Made by a program: the position numbers and the translations under genes | In this document: positions 15,811 to 24,485 of the stretch, one piece after another | How the letters are laid out: each line of letters begins with the position of its first letter | Numbering within the stretch: position 1 is the first letter of the stretch | The notes under the pieces: model-generated | The model's database searches: none | Told to the model about the DNA's origin: nothing | What the model saw: the letters and a program-made list of their open reading frames with translations, nothing else | DNA from: an uncultured Clostridia bacterium | GTDB taxonomy: Bacteria > Bacillota > Clostridia > Christensenellales > Borkfalkiaceae | NCBI GenBank assembly: GCA_934271275.1 | Contig: CAKQRD010000001.1 | Span: forward strand, 186,001-250,000 | Reading direction: 5' to 3' | DNA: 64,000 nucleotides

Positions 15811-18426
15811 ATGAACGCAAACAAGCTTACCAAAAAGGCGGCGGAAGCCATAACCGCCGCGCAGAACATAGCGATAGAAAACGGCAACATTCAGATTATG
15901 CCCGAGCATCTTTTATACGCGCTTATCGATCAGGAAAACGGACTTATCGGTCAGCTCATAAGAAAAATGGGCAAATCTCCGGACGAGCTTTTGTCCGAAA
16001 TAGATACTCTTATAAGGAAAATTCCCGCGGTTTCGGGAGCGGGCAGAGAACCCGACAAGGTTTATATCTCCCCTCTCACCGATAAGATTTTAACCGCGGC
16101 GGAAAGACTTGCGGACAATCAGAAGGACGAGTACGTTTCGGTCGAACACATAATGCTTTCTATATTCGACTACGCGGACGACGGCATAAAGGACGTGTTC
16201 CGCGCGCACGGAATAACCAAGGCGGGCTTTACCGAAGAGCTTAAAAAGGTGAAAACCGACCGCGTTACTTCGGACGAACCCGAAAACGGCTACGACGCGC
16301 TTAATAAATACGGTTTCGACCTCGTGGAACGCGCTAAACAGCAAAAGCTCGACCCCGTTATCGGCAGAGACAACGAAATACGAAACGTTATAAGAATCCT
16401 TTCGAGAAAGACGAAGAACAACCCCGTGCTGATAGGCGAACCGGGCGTAGGTAAAACGGCTATCGCGGAAGGGCTTGCGCAGAGAATAGTGCGCGGAGAC
16501 GTTCCCGAAGGGCTTAAAGAAAAGACTATTTTCGCGCTGGATATGGGCGCGCTGATTGCGGGCGCGAAGTTCCGCGGCGAATTCGAGGAAAGACTTAAAG
16601 CTGTTTTGAACGAGGTGAAAAAGAGCGAAGGCAAGATAATTCTTTTTATCGACGAACTGCACACGATAGTCGGCGCGGGCAAAACGGACGGCGCAATGGA
16701 CGCGGGCAATCTGTTAAAGCCGCTCCTCGCGCGCGGCGAGTTGCACTGCATCGGCGCGACCACCCTCGACGAATACAGAAAATATATAGAAAAAGATCCC
16801 GCCTTGGAACGTCGTTTCCAACCCGTTCTCGTGGACGAACCGACGGTGGAAGATACTATTTCCATACTGCGCGGACTTAAAGAGCGTTACGAAGTTTATC
16901 ACGGCGTAACCATTCACGACGGCGCGCTGATTGCGGCGGCAACCCTTTCTAACCGTTACATTACCGACCGTTTCCTCCCCGATAAGGCGATTGACCTCGT
17001 GGACGAAGCGTGCGCGATGATAAGAACGGAAATAGATTCCATGCCGACCGAAATGGACGAGATTTCGAGAAAAATAATGCAGCTCGAAATCGAGGAAACC
17101 GCACTCAAAAAGGAGACGGACGAACTGAGTCTTGCCCGCCTTGAAGAAATAAGAAAAGAGCTTGCTGATCTGCGCGAAAAGTTCGGCGCGATGAAGGCGC
17201 AGTGGGAGAACGAAAAGAAGAGCATTCACGAGGTTTCCGACCTGAAATCAGAAATCGAAAAGGTGAACGCGGAAATAGAGACGGCGCAGAGAAACGCCGA
17301 CTACGAACACGCGGCAAAGCTCAAATATTCCACTCTCCCCGAGCTTAACAAAAAGCTGGAAGAAGCAAAGCACCGCGAAGGAAAGCAGAAAAACACCCTC
17401 CTTCGCGACACCGTTACCGAAGAGGAAATCGCGAAAGTCGTGTCCCGCTGGACGGGTATTCCCCTCTCGAAGCTTATGGAAGGCGAAAGAGAAAAGATTC
17501 TGCACCTTCCCGACATTCTGCATAAACGGGTAGTCGGACAGGACGAAGCGGTGGAAAAGGTTTCGGAAGCGATTATGCGTTCCCGCGCGGGCATAGCGGA
17601 CCCCAACCGTCCGATAGGTTCGTTTATGTTTTTAGGACCGACGGGCGTAGGTAAAACCGAGCTTGCAAAGGCTCTTGCGGAAAGTCTTTTCGACGACGAG
17701 CATAACCTTGTCAGAATAGATATGACCGAGTATATGGAAAAGTTCTCGGTGTCGAGGCTTATCGGCGCGCCTCCGGGATACGTCGGATACGACGAGGGCG
17801 GTCAGCTTACCGAAGCGGTGAGAAGAAAACCCTACTCCGTTATCCTCTTCGACGAAATCGAAAAGGCGCACCCCGACGTGTTCAATATCCTTTTGCAGGT
17901 GTTAGACGACGGCAGAATAACCGATTCGCAGGGGCGCACGGTGGACTTTAAGAATACGATTATAATCCTTACCTCTAACCTCGGCTCGAATTACATTCTC
18001 GAAGGCATCGACGAAAAAACGGGCGAAATCAGCGAAGCCGCAAAGGCGGAGGTGAACGCGCTCTTAAAGAAGTCCTTCCGTCCCGAATTCCTTAACAGGC
18101 TCGACGAGACGATTATGTTTAAGCCGCTCTCGAAGGCGAACGTCACGGGTATAATAGACCTGCTCCTTAGCTCCCTCAGAGAGAGAATGGAAGAAAGAAG
18201 ACTGCGCCTTTCGGTTACGGACGAAGCGAAGGCTTTCATAGTGGATCACGGCTACGACCCGATTTACGGCGCAAGACCTTTGAAGAGATATTTACAGGGA
18301 AAGGTGGAAACCTTGCTTGCTAAAAAGATGCTCGAAGCGGACCTCGCTCCGAACAGCGAACTCGTGGTAGAAGAAGAAAACGGCGACCTCGTCGTAAAAG
18401 TAATTCCGCCCGAAAGCAAAGAATAA
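15811..18426 (+). CDS. clpB: ATP-dependent disaggregase ClpB
   Basis: An 871-residue Hsp100 chaperone that threads aggregated proteins through its hexameric pore, usually with DnaK. Domains are an N-domain (1-145), NBD1 with Walker A GEPGVGKT at ~210-217 and Walker B IILFIDELHT, a coiled-coil M domain (~400-530, Lys/Glu-rich), and NBD2 with GPTGVGKTEL at ~609-618 and VILFDEIEKAHPD. A D2-small domain with YGARPLKRYLQ ends it. The M domain distinguishes ClpB from ClpC/ClpA. It is full length. The ribosome binding site AGAAGGAGGT (15793-15802) is nearly perfect. It likely shares the strong promoter at 15012 and ends at the terminator at 18470. Confidence 0.97.
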   Translation: MNANKLTKKAAEAITAAQNIAIENGNIQIMPEHLLYALIDQENGLIGQLIRKMGKSPDELLSEIDTLIRKIPAVSGAGREPDKVYISPLTDKILTAAERLADNQKDEYVSVEHIMLSIFDYADDGIKDVFRAHGITKAGFTEELKKVKTDRVTSDEPENGYDALNKYGFDLVERAKQQKLDPVIGRDNEIRNVIRILSRKTKNNPVLIGEPGVGKTAIAEGLAQRIVRGDVPEGLKEKTIFALDMGALIAGAKFRGEFEERLKAVLNEVKKSEGKIILFIDELHTIVGAGKTDGAMDAGNLLKPLLARGELHCIGATTLDEYRKYIEKDPALERRFQPVLVDEPTVEDTISILRGLKERYEVYHGVTIHDGALIAAATLSNRYITDRFLPDKAIDLVDEACAMIRTEIDSMPTEMDEISRKIMQLEIEETALKKETDELSLARLEEIRKELADLREKFGAMKAQWENEKKSIHEVSDLKSEIEKVNAEIETAQRNADYEHAAKLKYSTLPELNKKLEEAKHREGKQKNTLLRDTVTEEEIAKVVSRWTGIPLSKLMEGEREKILHLPDILHKRVVGQDEAVEKVSEAIMRSRAGIADPNRPIGSFMFLGPTGVGKTELAKALAESLFDDEHNLVRIDMTEYMEKFSVSRLIGAPPGYVGYDEGGQLTEAVRRKPYSVILFDEIEKAHPDVFNILLQVLDDGRITDSQGRTVDFKNTIIILTSNLGSNYILEGIDEKTGEISEAAKAEVNALLKKSFRPEFLNRLDETIMFKPLSKANVTGIIDLLLSSLRERMEERRLRLSVTDEAKAFIVDHGYDPIYGARPLKRYLQGKVETLLAKKMLEADLAPNSELVVEEENGDLVVKVIPPESKE

Positions 18427-18469
18427 CGGCGTTTTAATATCCTCGGATATAGAATTAAGTTAAAAGCAT

Positions 18470-18507
18470 AAGCGGCGGCTCGCAAAGAGCCGCCGCTTGT
18501 ATTTTTT
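18470..18507 (+). terminator. Intrinsic terminator after clpB
   Basis: A 12-base-pair perfect stem (18470-18481 with 18487-18498), a five-base loop, then a T-rich run. It may also help stop the convergent glycosyltransferase transcript. Confidence 0.92.
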
Positions 18508-18527
18508 ATCTTTTTATATCGCAGATT

Positions 18528-19655
18528 TTACTTTTTTATCGCCGCCGTTTCGATAAGCATTTGTTCCATTTTTTTCATACACACGCCGCGGTCGAACTTT
18601 TCGCGAGCCATGGCGGCGTATTTCTTTTCGTATTCCTTTTTCACCTCGGGGTGTTCAATCCACCAGTCGATTTTTCTTGCCAGATCGTCCGAATCGTTAT
18701 AATCGAAAAGGCTTTTATCGTCCAGCGCGTAAAATCTCGTCGCGCTCTTCGGGGCGTTGTTGATTACGGGAACGGTTCCGCAGGCAATCGCTTCGAGACA
18801 GCCTATCCCCTCCGCCTCGTAATCCGCGGCGTGAACGTAAAGATCGGCTTTTCTGTCGAGTTCCACCATTTCGGAACGGGTAAAGAATCCGAACCGCGGC
18901 TTTATCGGCAAAATTTCCGCCTGACTTTTAAGCTTTTCTTCGAGCGGTCCGCCGCCCGCGAGCGTAAGCCGTATTTTATCCTTATATTTTGACTTCGCGA
19001 CGCCCGCGATAAGCACGTTATGCGATTTTTCCTTGGAATATCTGCCCGTATAGAGAATATCTATAAACCCGTCGTCCGTTTTTTCACTATCGTCGGGCGT
19101 AAAAATCTCATTCACGCCGTTGGAAATAACGTAGCCGTTCGTCGCGCCGTACATTCCCTCGTACACGTCGCGCAGATACTGCGAAACGTAGTGAATGGCG
19201 TCTACTCGCTTATACATATTGCGGAAATGCTCGTAGGTAAGGTGGTTGACAAGCCGAGATTTGCTCATAAAAATATGCGTGGAAAAATTTTCGGCAAGTA
19301 AGTGGAAGCCTGCCGCCGTAGGAATTTTCTTTTCCTCCGCGATTTTCGCCGTCGCCTGCCCCAGAGAAAACGGAAGCATAATGTGAATGACGTCCACGCC
19401 GTCTATCGCGTTTTCTATAATCTCCCGCTCGGGCGAAGCAAGCGTCACACCGTTCTTTTCGAGATAGGCGTTGAACACCCCGAAATCTCTGTTCGGCACG
19501 ACGTAAAACCCTTCCGTATCCTTTTTGCTCGCGTCCGCGCAAAGCACCTTCACTTCGTGTCCCGCCTCTTTAAGGTAGCGGATAAGATTCATCGCGGCGA
19601 TGGTAACGCCGTTGTTTTCTTTTCCCAAAACGTCACAGACTACCGTTATCTTCAT
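18528..19655 (-). CDS. GT4-family glycosyltransferase (diacylglycerol glucosyltransferase-like)
   Basis: A 375-residue GT-B retaining glycosyltransferase. The N-terminal MKITVVCDVLGKENNGVTIA and GVDVIHIMLPF segments form the acceptor domain. ISNGVNEIFTPDD and YTGRYSKEKSHNVLIAG open the donor domain, and the EX7E motif is EAEGIGCLE near 280-288. The order and motifs resemble enzymes that transfer glucose to diacylglycerol or phosphatidylinositol. The partner gene upstream encodes a PlsC-like acyltransferase and overlaps it by 23 bases, which supports a glycolipid role. Sugar and acceptor are not determined by the sequence. Confidence 0.88.
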   Translation of the reverse strand: MKITVVCDVLGKENNGVTIAAMNLIRYLKEAGHEVKVLCADASKKDTEGFYVVPNRDFGVFNAYLEKNGVTLASPEREIIENAIDGVDVIHIMLPFSLGQATAKIAEEKKIPTAAGFHLLAENFSTHIFMSKSRLVNHLTYEHFRNMYKRVDAIHYVSQYLRDVYEGMYGATNGYVISNGVNEIFTPDDSEKTDDGFIDILYTGRYSKEKSHNVLIAGVAKSKYKDKIRLTLAGGGPLEEKLKSQAEILPIKPRFGFFTRSEMVELDRKADLYVHAADYEAEGIGCLEAIACGTVPVINNAPKSATRFYALDDKSLFDYNDSDDLARKIDWWIEHPEVKKEYEKKYAAMAREKFDRGVCMKKMEQMLIETAAIKK

Positions 19656-20442
19656 TCGTTTCTTCCTTTTTGACGTAGTTTATATATGCGTAGCTGTTTT
19701 CGCGCTCCGCGGTAGCTTTCATAAAGCAGTAAATTTTATCGCGCATTTCGCGCTTTCCGTCGCAATTCTTGGGGTAAACGGGGTCGCTCACCGTAACCGT
19801 CACGAGCGGCTTGCCGTTTTTAAAAAGCTTCCTCTGCCGATAAGTCACGGTAAAGCCGACCGCGGGAACGTTAAAGGAAAACGGGTACGCGAACGAAGCC
19901 GCCGAAAAATTCCTTATCCCGTTATAATACGGCCACGCGTGCGCCTCGGGATAAACGACTATCGTCTGCCCCTTTTTAAGGAGCTTTTCCATAGCCTTGT
20001 GCAGATTTTTGGTCGCGGCAAGGTCTCCGGGGACGGGCATACCGCAGACGAGCGGCACAATTTTGCCAATTATCGGAATAGACACGGCGTCGGGCGAAAC
20101 CAGAATATTCGCGCGGCGCGGAAAGGTGACGAGAGACGGCGTAAACGCGTCGCCCGCCATCTGCGTGTGGTTGCCGTATAAAATATAGCCGCCCTTCACG
20201 CTTTTAAGGGCTTTGCGGTTTTTTATCCTTATTCCCTTACAGTGCATAAAAATAAACGCGACGGGCGTGGCGATAAGGCGGTATAAAATAAACCGCAGAA
20301 ATTTCCACAACGGGCGTTTATCCTTTAAGTAATTATAATCCCCCGTTATCTTTTTCGGCTTTATTTTACCGTACGTAGGGGCAAAATCGTCGTTTAATTC
20401 GTCAGAATAATAAATCGTCTTTTTTTCTTTCGTTTTACACAT
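19633..20442 (-). CDS. PlsC-like 1-acylglycerol-3-phosphate acyltransferase family protein
   Basis: A 269-residue acyltransferase of the PlsC superfamily with a hydrophobic segment at ~50-68 before the active site. The catalytic motif is YGNHTQMAGDAFTP: His and Asp are separated by five residues, not the canonical four. The second block VVYPEAHAWPYYNG takes the place of the usual EGTRS. These features define a divergent subfamily, so the exact acceptor (lysophosphatidate or another lipid) is uncertain. Its 3' end overlaps the glycosyltransferase start by 23 bases, so the two are translationally coupled in a two-gene membrane-lipid unit. Confidence 0.82.
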   Translation of the reverse strand: MCKTKEKKTIYYSDELNDDFAPTYGKIKPKKITGDYNYLKDKRPLWKFLRFILYRLIATPVAFIFMHCKGIRIKNRKALKSVKGGYILYGNHTQMAGDAFTPSLVTFPRRANILVSPDAVSIPIIGKIVPLVCGMPVPGDLAATKNLHKAMEKLLKKGQTIVVYPEAHAWPYYNGIRNFSAASFAYPFSFNVPAVGFTVTYRQRKLFKNGKPLVTVTVSDPVYPKNCDGKREMRDKIYCFMKATAERENSYAYINYVKKEETNEDNGSL

Positions 20443-20486
20443 TCCCGATAATTTTTCCCTTGCGTTATTAGATTACTCCATATAAT

Positions 20487-20515
20487 ATTGTACCAAAAAA
20501 CCGCCGCCGTTTCAA
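20487..20515 (-). promoter_or_regulatory. Sigma-A promoter of the acyltransferase-glycosyltransferase unit
   Basis: Minus strand TTGAAA (20515-20510), 17-base spacer, TACAAT (20492-20487) preceded by TGG. Leader about 40 bases. Confidence 0.8.
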
Positions 20516-20904
20516 CTTATTTTCGGTTTTTCCTTAAAATCGCGCTGAACAAATTCCCGATTATTGTAAGTTTTTACATCGCCGCGGGCGAGCGCGCGGT
20601 TATCGCACGCTCGCCCGTCGCATTCTCCCGCGGTTACAAAACCGTCGTTCGATAATCGCAGAACGTTTCGGCACGCGCTAGCCCGTTACGTCTCCTTTTT
20701 TCCGCAACGCAACGGATTTTTACGGCGACTTTTTTACTTTATTCGCGCAAAAACGCCCGAAAAAGTTATTTTTTTCGTAATGAAAACATATATATTTAAA
20801 CCGTAAATACGGAAAATATATTTCGGCGTTTCAAAGAGAACGCTTTTAAAGCCGCCGAAAAGCGCTTTGTGGCGTTTAAGAAAGTCGTCAGGGGGAAAAC
20901 GAAA
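20516..20904. other. Gene-free divergent region
   Basis: About 390 bases without a supported ORF. It holds one hairpin with a GGGCGAGCG/CGCTCGCCC stem near 20587-20617 that lacks a T-run, and AT-rich sequence near 20770-20820. No clear promoter for the gene at 20905 could be fixed. Confidence 0.5.
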
Positions 20905-22212
20905 ATGCGATATTCAAAAAAAATCGTCGTGCTTAAAGAAATCACGCAGGGCTTTTCGGTATGCAAAAAGCCCGTAAGCGGCATCGTGCGGGTGGAAATC
21001 GAGGACGGCGTGGCTAATCTTTTTCTTTCGTTCGTGAATTTCCGCGCTTCGGGGCGGGGAACTTACGCGTTCTTTCTCACGGACGGCGAGAAAACGCCCT
21101 TTTACTACGAATTAGGCGCGCGCCCCACCTCTTTTGCGCGGGTTATGGAAAGGCTTCCCGACATAGAAAAGGGATTTGCCGCGGGCGTATGCTTCGTTGC
21201 GGACGACCTCCCCACCCTTGCGGCGTTCGGAAGGACGGACGAGTGCGAGCTTACCGTGACCGATATGAAAAGCCTTTCCGCCGAAAAATGCTTATCGCTA
21301 CGAAAACAGCGGTTTAAGATGGCGGAAGCTATTGAATCTGCGGAAGCCTCAACGCCCGCGACGGCGGCAAAAACGGCGACTGCGACAACTCCTGCGGTAG
21401 CGGCAACCGAAACCACACCCGCGGAAACGTCTGCGGCAACGGCAAAGGCGGCGAAAGCTTCCCCGAAAAAAGAAAAAACGGAAGCCCCGCAGGAAATAGA
21501 AACGGCAAAAGAGCTTTCGGACGAACCGCGGGAGCTTAACGAAATATACGAGGATACAGAGGAAACCGAAAATCTCGAAGTAGCCGCAGAAGCGGATGAA
21601 ACGGGAGAGATAAAAGACGAAAACGACGAGGACGCAGAGGAATCGGCGAGCTTTGCGGAAAAAACGGACAGTGCTTTCGTATACGACGACGAGGCGGTCG
21701 CAACCGAAAACTATTACGAGGCGGAAGCGGGAGAAAATGAAAACGACGGCATACAATTTAAAAATGAACTGCCTTATTTCGGCGGCAAAAAAGAAGAAGG
21801 AAAAGAGTCGGCGGACGCTTACGGCGCTCAGAATGAAGAGGATTTTGGGGACGGCGAGGAATATTCGGAAAGTCGCCCTTACTATCTCACCGTAAAAGAG
21901 GAGCTTAACGAAATTTTCAGCAAGTTTCCGGAAGAAACCTCGCTCAAAAAACTTTTCCCCGACAGCGAATTTTCGCGCGTCAACTATTCCGCGGATAAAT
22001 TTTACGTCGTGGGGCTTATAAAGGAAAGCGGCGAAGAAAAATATATCTGCTACGGCGTGCCGGGGGCTTATTCCGAAAACGCGCCCGAGGAACTTGCCCC
22101 CTACTGCTCGTTCATTCCCGTTTCTATTTTCGACCTCTCGGGGGACGGGTACTGGATGATGTTTCAATCGGCAACTACGGGCGAGTGTATACTCTTAAAT
22201 CATAACAGGTGA
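20905..22212 (+). CDS. Uncharacterised mosaic protein with acidic and Ala/Thr-rich linkers
   Basis: A 435-residue protein using the ATG at 20905 (MRYSKKIVVLKEITQGF), which has AGGGGG just upstream; the frame opens 12 codons earlier without a ribosome binding site. Residues ~1-145 form a beta-rich domain. Next comes an Ala/Thr/Pro-rich linker (~150-200), a very acidic linker (~205-330), and a compact C-terminal domain (~335-435) with GEEKYICYGVPGAYSENAP and GDGYWMMFQ. That C-terminal pattern recurs in uncharacterised clostridial proteins; its role is unknown. No signal peptide, so it is probably cytoplasmic. It converges on ypeB with a shared terminator. Confidence 0.75.
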   Translation: MRYSKKIVVLKEITQGFSVCKKPVSGIVRVEIEDGVANLFLSFVNFRASGRGTYAFFLTDGEKTPFYYELGARPTSFARVMERLPDIEKGFAAGVCFVADDLPTLAAFGRTDECELTVTDMKSLSAEKCLSLRKQRFKMAEAIESAEASTPATAAKTATATTPAVAATETTPAETSAATAKAAKASPKKEKTEAPQEIETAKELSDEPRELNEIYEDTEETENLEVAAEADETGEIKDENDEDAEESASFAEKTDSAFVYDDEAVATENYYEAEAGENENDGIQFKNELPYFGGKKEEGKESADAYGAQNEEDFGDGEEYSESRPYYLTVKEELNEIFSKFPEETSLKKLFPDSEFSRVNYSADKFYVVGLIKESGEEKYICYGVPGAYSENAPEELAPYCSFIPVSIFDLSGDGYWMMFQSATTGECILLNHNR

Positions 22213-22333
22213 TTTTTTCGGTACGCCGCGGGAGAAATCGAGAAAAAAACGGAAAGACGCGACGCCGAGAATGCGCGGAGTAACTACACGCAACGCGAAA
22301 AAAAGCACAGCACAAAAAGTCACGGTGCAAAAA

Positions 22334-22368
22334 AAGGCGCGGCGAGCCGTAAAAGCTCGCCGCGCCTT
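22334..22368. terminator. Bidirectional terminator between the 20905 gene and ypeB
   Basis: A 14-base-pair perfect stem (22334-22347 with 22355-22368). A T-rich run follows on the plus strand and a seven-T run on the minus strand, so it can end both converging transcripts. Confidence 0.92.
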
Positions 22369-22401
22369 CTTTATTTCTCTCAATAAACTTTTATCTCTAC
22401 T

Positions 22402-24453
22402 CTACATCAAAAGTTCGCCTTCGGAGGACTTTACCACCTTGAACATTTCTACCTGTCTGCCCGTCGCGGCGTCTATATAAACGTAATAGGTGTCGCCCTC
22501 GAACGTTCCCGAAAACTCGTAGCAAAGCTTTTCGGTCGTCTCGCCGACGGGTATCACCGCAAGACGGCAGGTCACCACGTCTATATTACCCGAAACGTTT
22601 TCGCGCGCAGTCTTTTCGGTTATTGCGGGCTTTGCGAGCGTTCTTTCGGTATGATTCATATAATAGCTCGTCGCTTCCATACCGATAACATTGCCCGTTT
22701 CCGCGCAAACCCTTATCTTAATCAGGTCGGAATAGATTATCACGCCGTCCTTTTCGGAAGCGTAGTTCACCGTGTAAACGTTGTTCGCGAGGTTTATCCA
22801 TACGGGAGTCATTCCGTCAACGCCCGCCGCCTCCAGAAATTCAAGACCTTTTTCGGTCGCGAGGTCGTCGTCGACGTTCACTTTCTTACACGAACCCGAG
22901 TACGCGAACATCACGAGCTTGCCGCCTTTTTCGGAAATCTGCGCGTACAAAAGCTCTCCGTCGCTCGTTCCCGAAATATTAAAGCATCTTATGCCACTCT
23001 CCGTCATACCGTCGTTTCTCACGTCCGTCGGATTGAAGCCGATAAACAGCTTGGAGAAAATATCCTTCGCGGTCGCTTCCGAAATATTTTCGCCCGTTAT
23101 ACCCTTTATTTCGCGCCTGTCCTTCCCGTCAGAGAAAGGTCCGTCGTAGATAAGCTCGGGATACTCCGCGGAAAGATTTTGAAGCTCGTTAAAGTTGTTG
23201 ATAACTATATCGCCGTTGCCGCTTTCGGTCATCGCGGTGAAATTGTAGTCGCCGCTCATATTCGCCGTCATTTCGGCAAGCGCGTTTTTAAGCGATTCGT
23301 TCGCCTTTTTAAGGCTCGCAAGATTTTCGTATTCCTTGTCCGTCAGCTTTTCGCCCGCGACTATCTTTTTGTGCAGATACTTCGCGTAGTCGCCTATCTG
23401 GTTTATGATTTTAGTGGTATAATGCTTGCTTTCGTCTTGCAACGGAAGCTGTTGAACGTCGCTTTCCGCAAGCTCGCTGTTCACCGCAAGGTCTAACAAA
23501 TACCCCTGCGCCGCGCCCGCGTCTTTGGTCGCCATAACCTTGGAAAGGTTTACGTCCATATTATCCACCTGATCCACCGTGTCATAAAAGGACTTTCTGT
23601 AAGAAGCTTCCAGCATATTCTCTTCCGCCGTGGGCATCAGGAATACGAAGGTAAGAACGGAAGCGAGTACGAGAGTAGCGCATCCCAGCGATATAACCGC
23701 CGCAAGCCACCCGCCGAAGCCTCTTCTCTGTTCCTTGTTCTTCTGCCGCGTTTCGTCGCGGCGTTTTCTTCTTTCCTTTTTAGCGAGAAATCTCTGTTTT
23801 CTCTCTTCCGCCTTCTGCGCGCGCATTTCCTTTTTGGCGGAAAGCTTTGCCGCGCGCTCCGCCGCTATACGTTCCGCACGCTGTTTTTTCGTTTCGCTCT
23901 TCCTCGCGTCGCGGCGTTTTTGTTTTTCGGCTTTTATCTCCGCTTTTCTCGCTTTCGCTTCCGCTATGCGCCTGTTCTTATCGCGAAGCGCGGTGGCTTT
24001 CGCCTTTTCGCGTTCCGCCTTTTTGTGCGCTTTAATCCTTGCTATTTCCACGCGTTTTTCGGCGCGGATTCTTTCTTTTTCCGCTTCCGCACTCTCGCGT
24101 TCGCGCCTTTTGGCGTTTTTCGCCGCGAGCTTCTTTGCGCGAAGCTCTTCCTTTATGCGTTTCTTTTCTTCGGCGCGGGCATATTTCGCCGCAAGCTTTT
24201 CGGCTTTTTTACCGTTTTTGCCTTTGGCAGTCTTTTTTGCTTCGTTTTTTTTGCCTGCGGAAGCCTTGCTTACAGACTTTTTCGCCGACTTGGTTTTGCC
24301 GTTATTCGCCGTCGCCCGCTTTTTAGAAGAAGGCTTATCCCCTGCGGGCTTCGCGGCGTCGTTTTTTACGGCAAGCTCTTCTTTGCCGTTTGCGGCGTTA
24401 TTTTTCGCCGCGTTTTCCGCTTTTTCAATTGCGTTATTTTTCTTTTTTTCCAT
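22402..24453 (-). CDS. ypeB: Germination protein YpeB with a 245-residue Lys/Arg-rich N-terminal tail
   Basis: A 683-residue protein. The C-terminal part (~275-683) is YpeB: it contains SAEYPELIYDGPFSDGKDR, ITGENISEATAKDIFSKL and PepSY-type repeats at the end (DTYYVYIDAATGRQVEMF). YpeB stabilises SleB during sporulation and germination. A single membrane segment lies at ~248-274. Ordinary YpeB is about 450 residues and starts at that segment. Here 245 residues come first, made almost only of Lys, Ala, Arg and Glu, predicted coiled coil or disordered. This tail would lie on the cytoplasmic (spore core) side. Ribosome binding site GGGAGG. Third gene of spoIIR-sleB-ypeB. Confidence 0.9.
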   Translation of the reverse strand: MEKKKNNAIEKAENAAKNNAANGKEELAVKNDAAKPAGDKPSSKKRATANNGKTKSAKKSVSKASAGKKNEAKKTAKGKNGKKAEKLAAKYARAEEKKRIKEELRAKKLAAKNAKRRERESAEAEKERIRAEKRVEIARIKAHKKAEREKAKATALRDKNRRIAEAKARKAEIKAEKQKRRDARKSETKKQRAERIAAERAAKLSAKKEMRAQKAEERKQRFLAKKERRKRRDETRQKNKEQRRGFGGWLAAVISLGCATLVLASVLTFVFLMPTAEENMLEASYRKSFYDTVDQVDNMDVNLSKVMATKDAGAAQGYLLDLAVNSELAESDVQQLPLQDESKHYTTKIINQIGDYAKYLHKKIVAGEKLTDKEYENLASLKKANESLKNALAEMTANMSGDYNFTAMTESGNGDIVINNFNELQNLSAEYPELIYDGPFSDGKDRREIKGITGENISEATAKDIFSKLFIGFNPTDVRNDGMTESGIRCFNISGTSDGELLYAQISEKGGKLVMFAYSGSCKKVNVDDDLATEKGLEFLEAAGVDGMTPVWINLANNVYTVNYASEKDGVIIYSDLIKIRVCAETGNVIGMEATSYYMNHTERTLAKPAITEKTARENVSGNIDVVTCRLAVIPVGETTEKLCYEFSGTFEGDTYYVYIDAATGRQVEMFKVVKSSEGELLM

Positions 24454-24485
24454 TTCATTAACCTCCCTTATATTCGCTCAAAAAA

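Noticed and set aside
22271..22480. 69-codon basic open frame on the plus strand
   Set aside because: It runs through a bidirectional terminator into the 3' end of ypeB.
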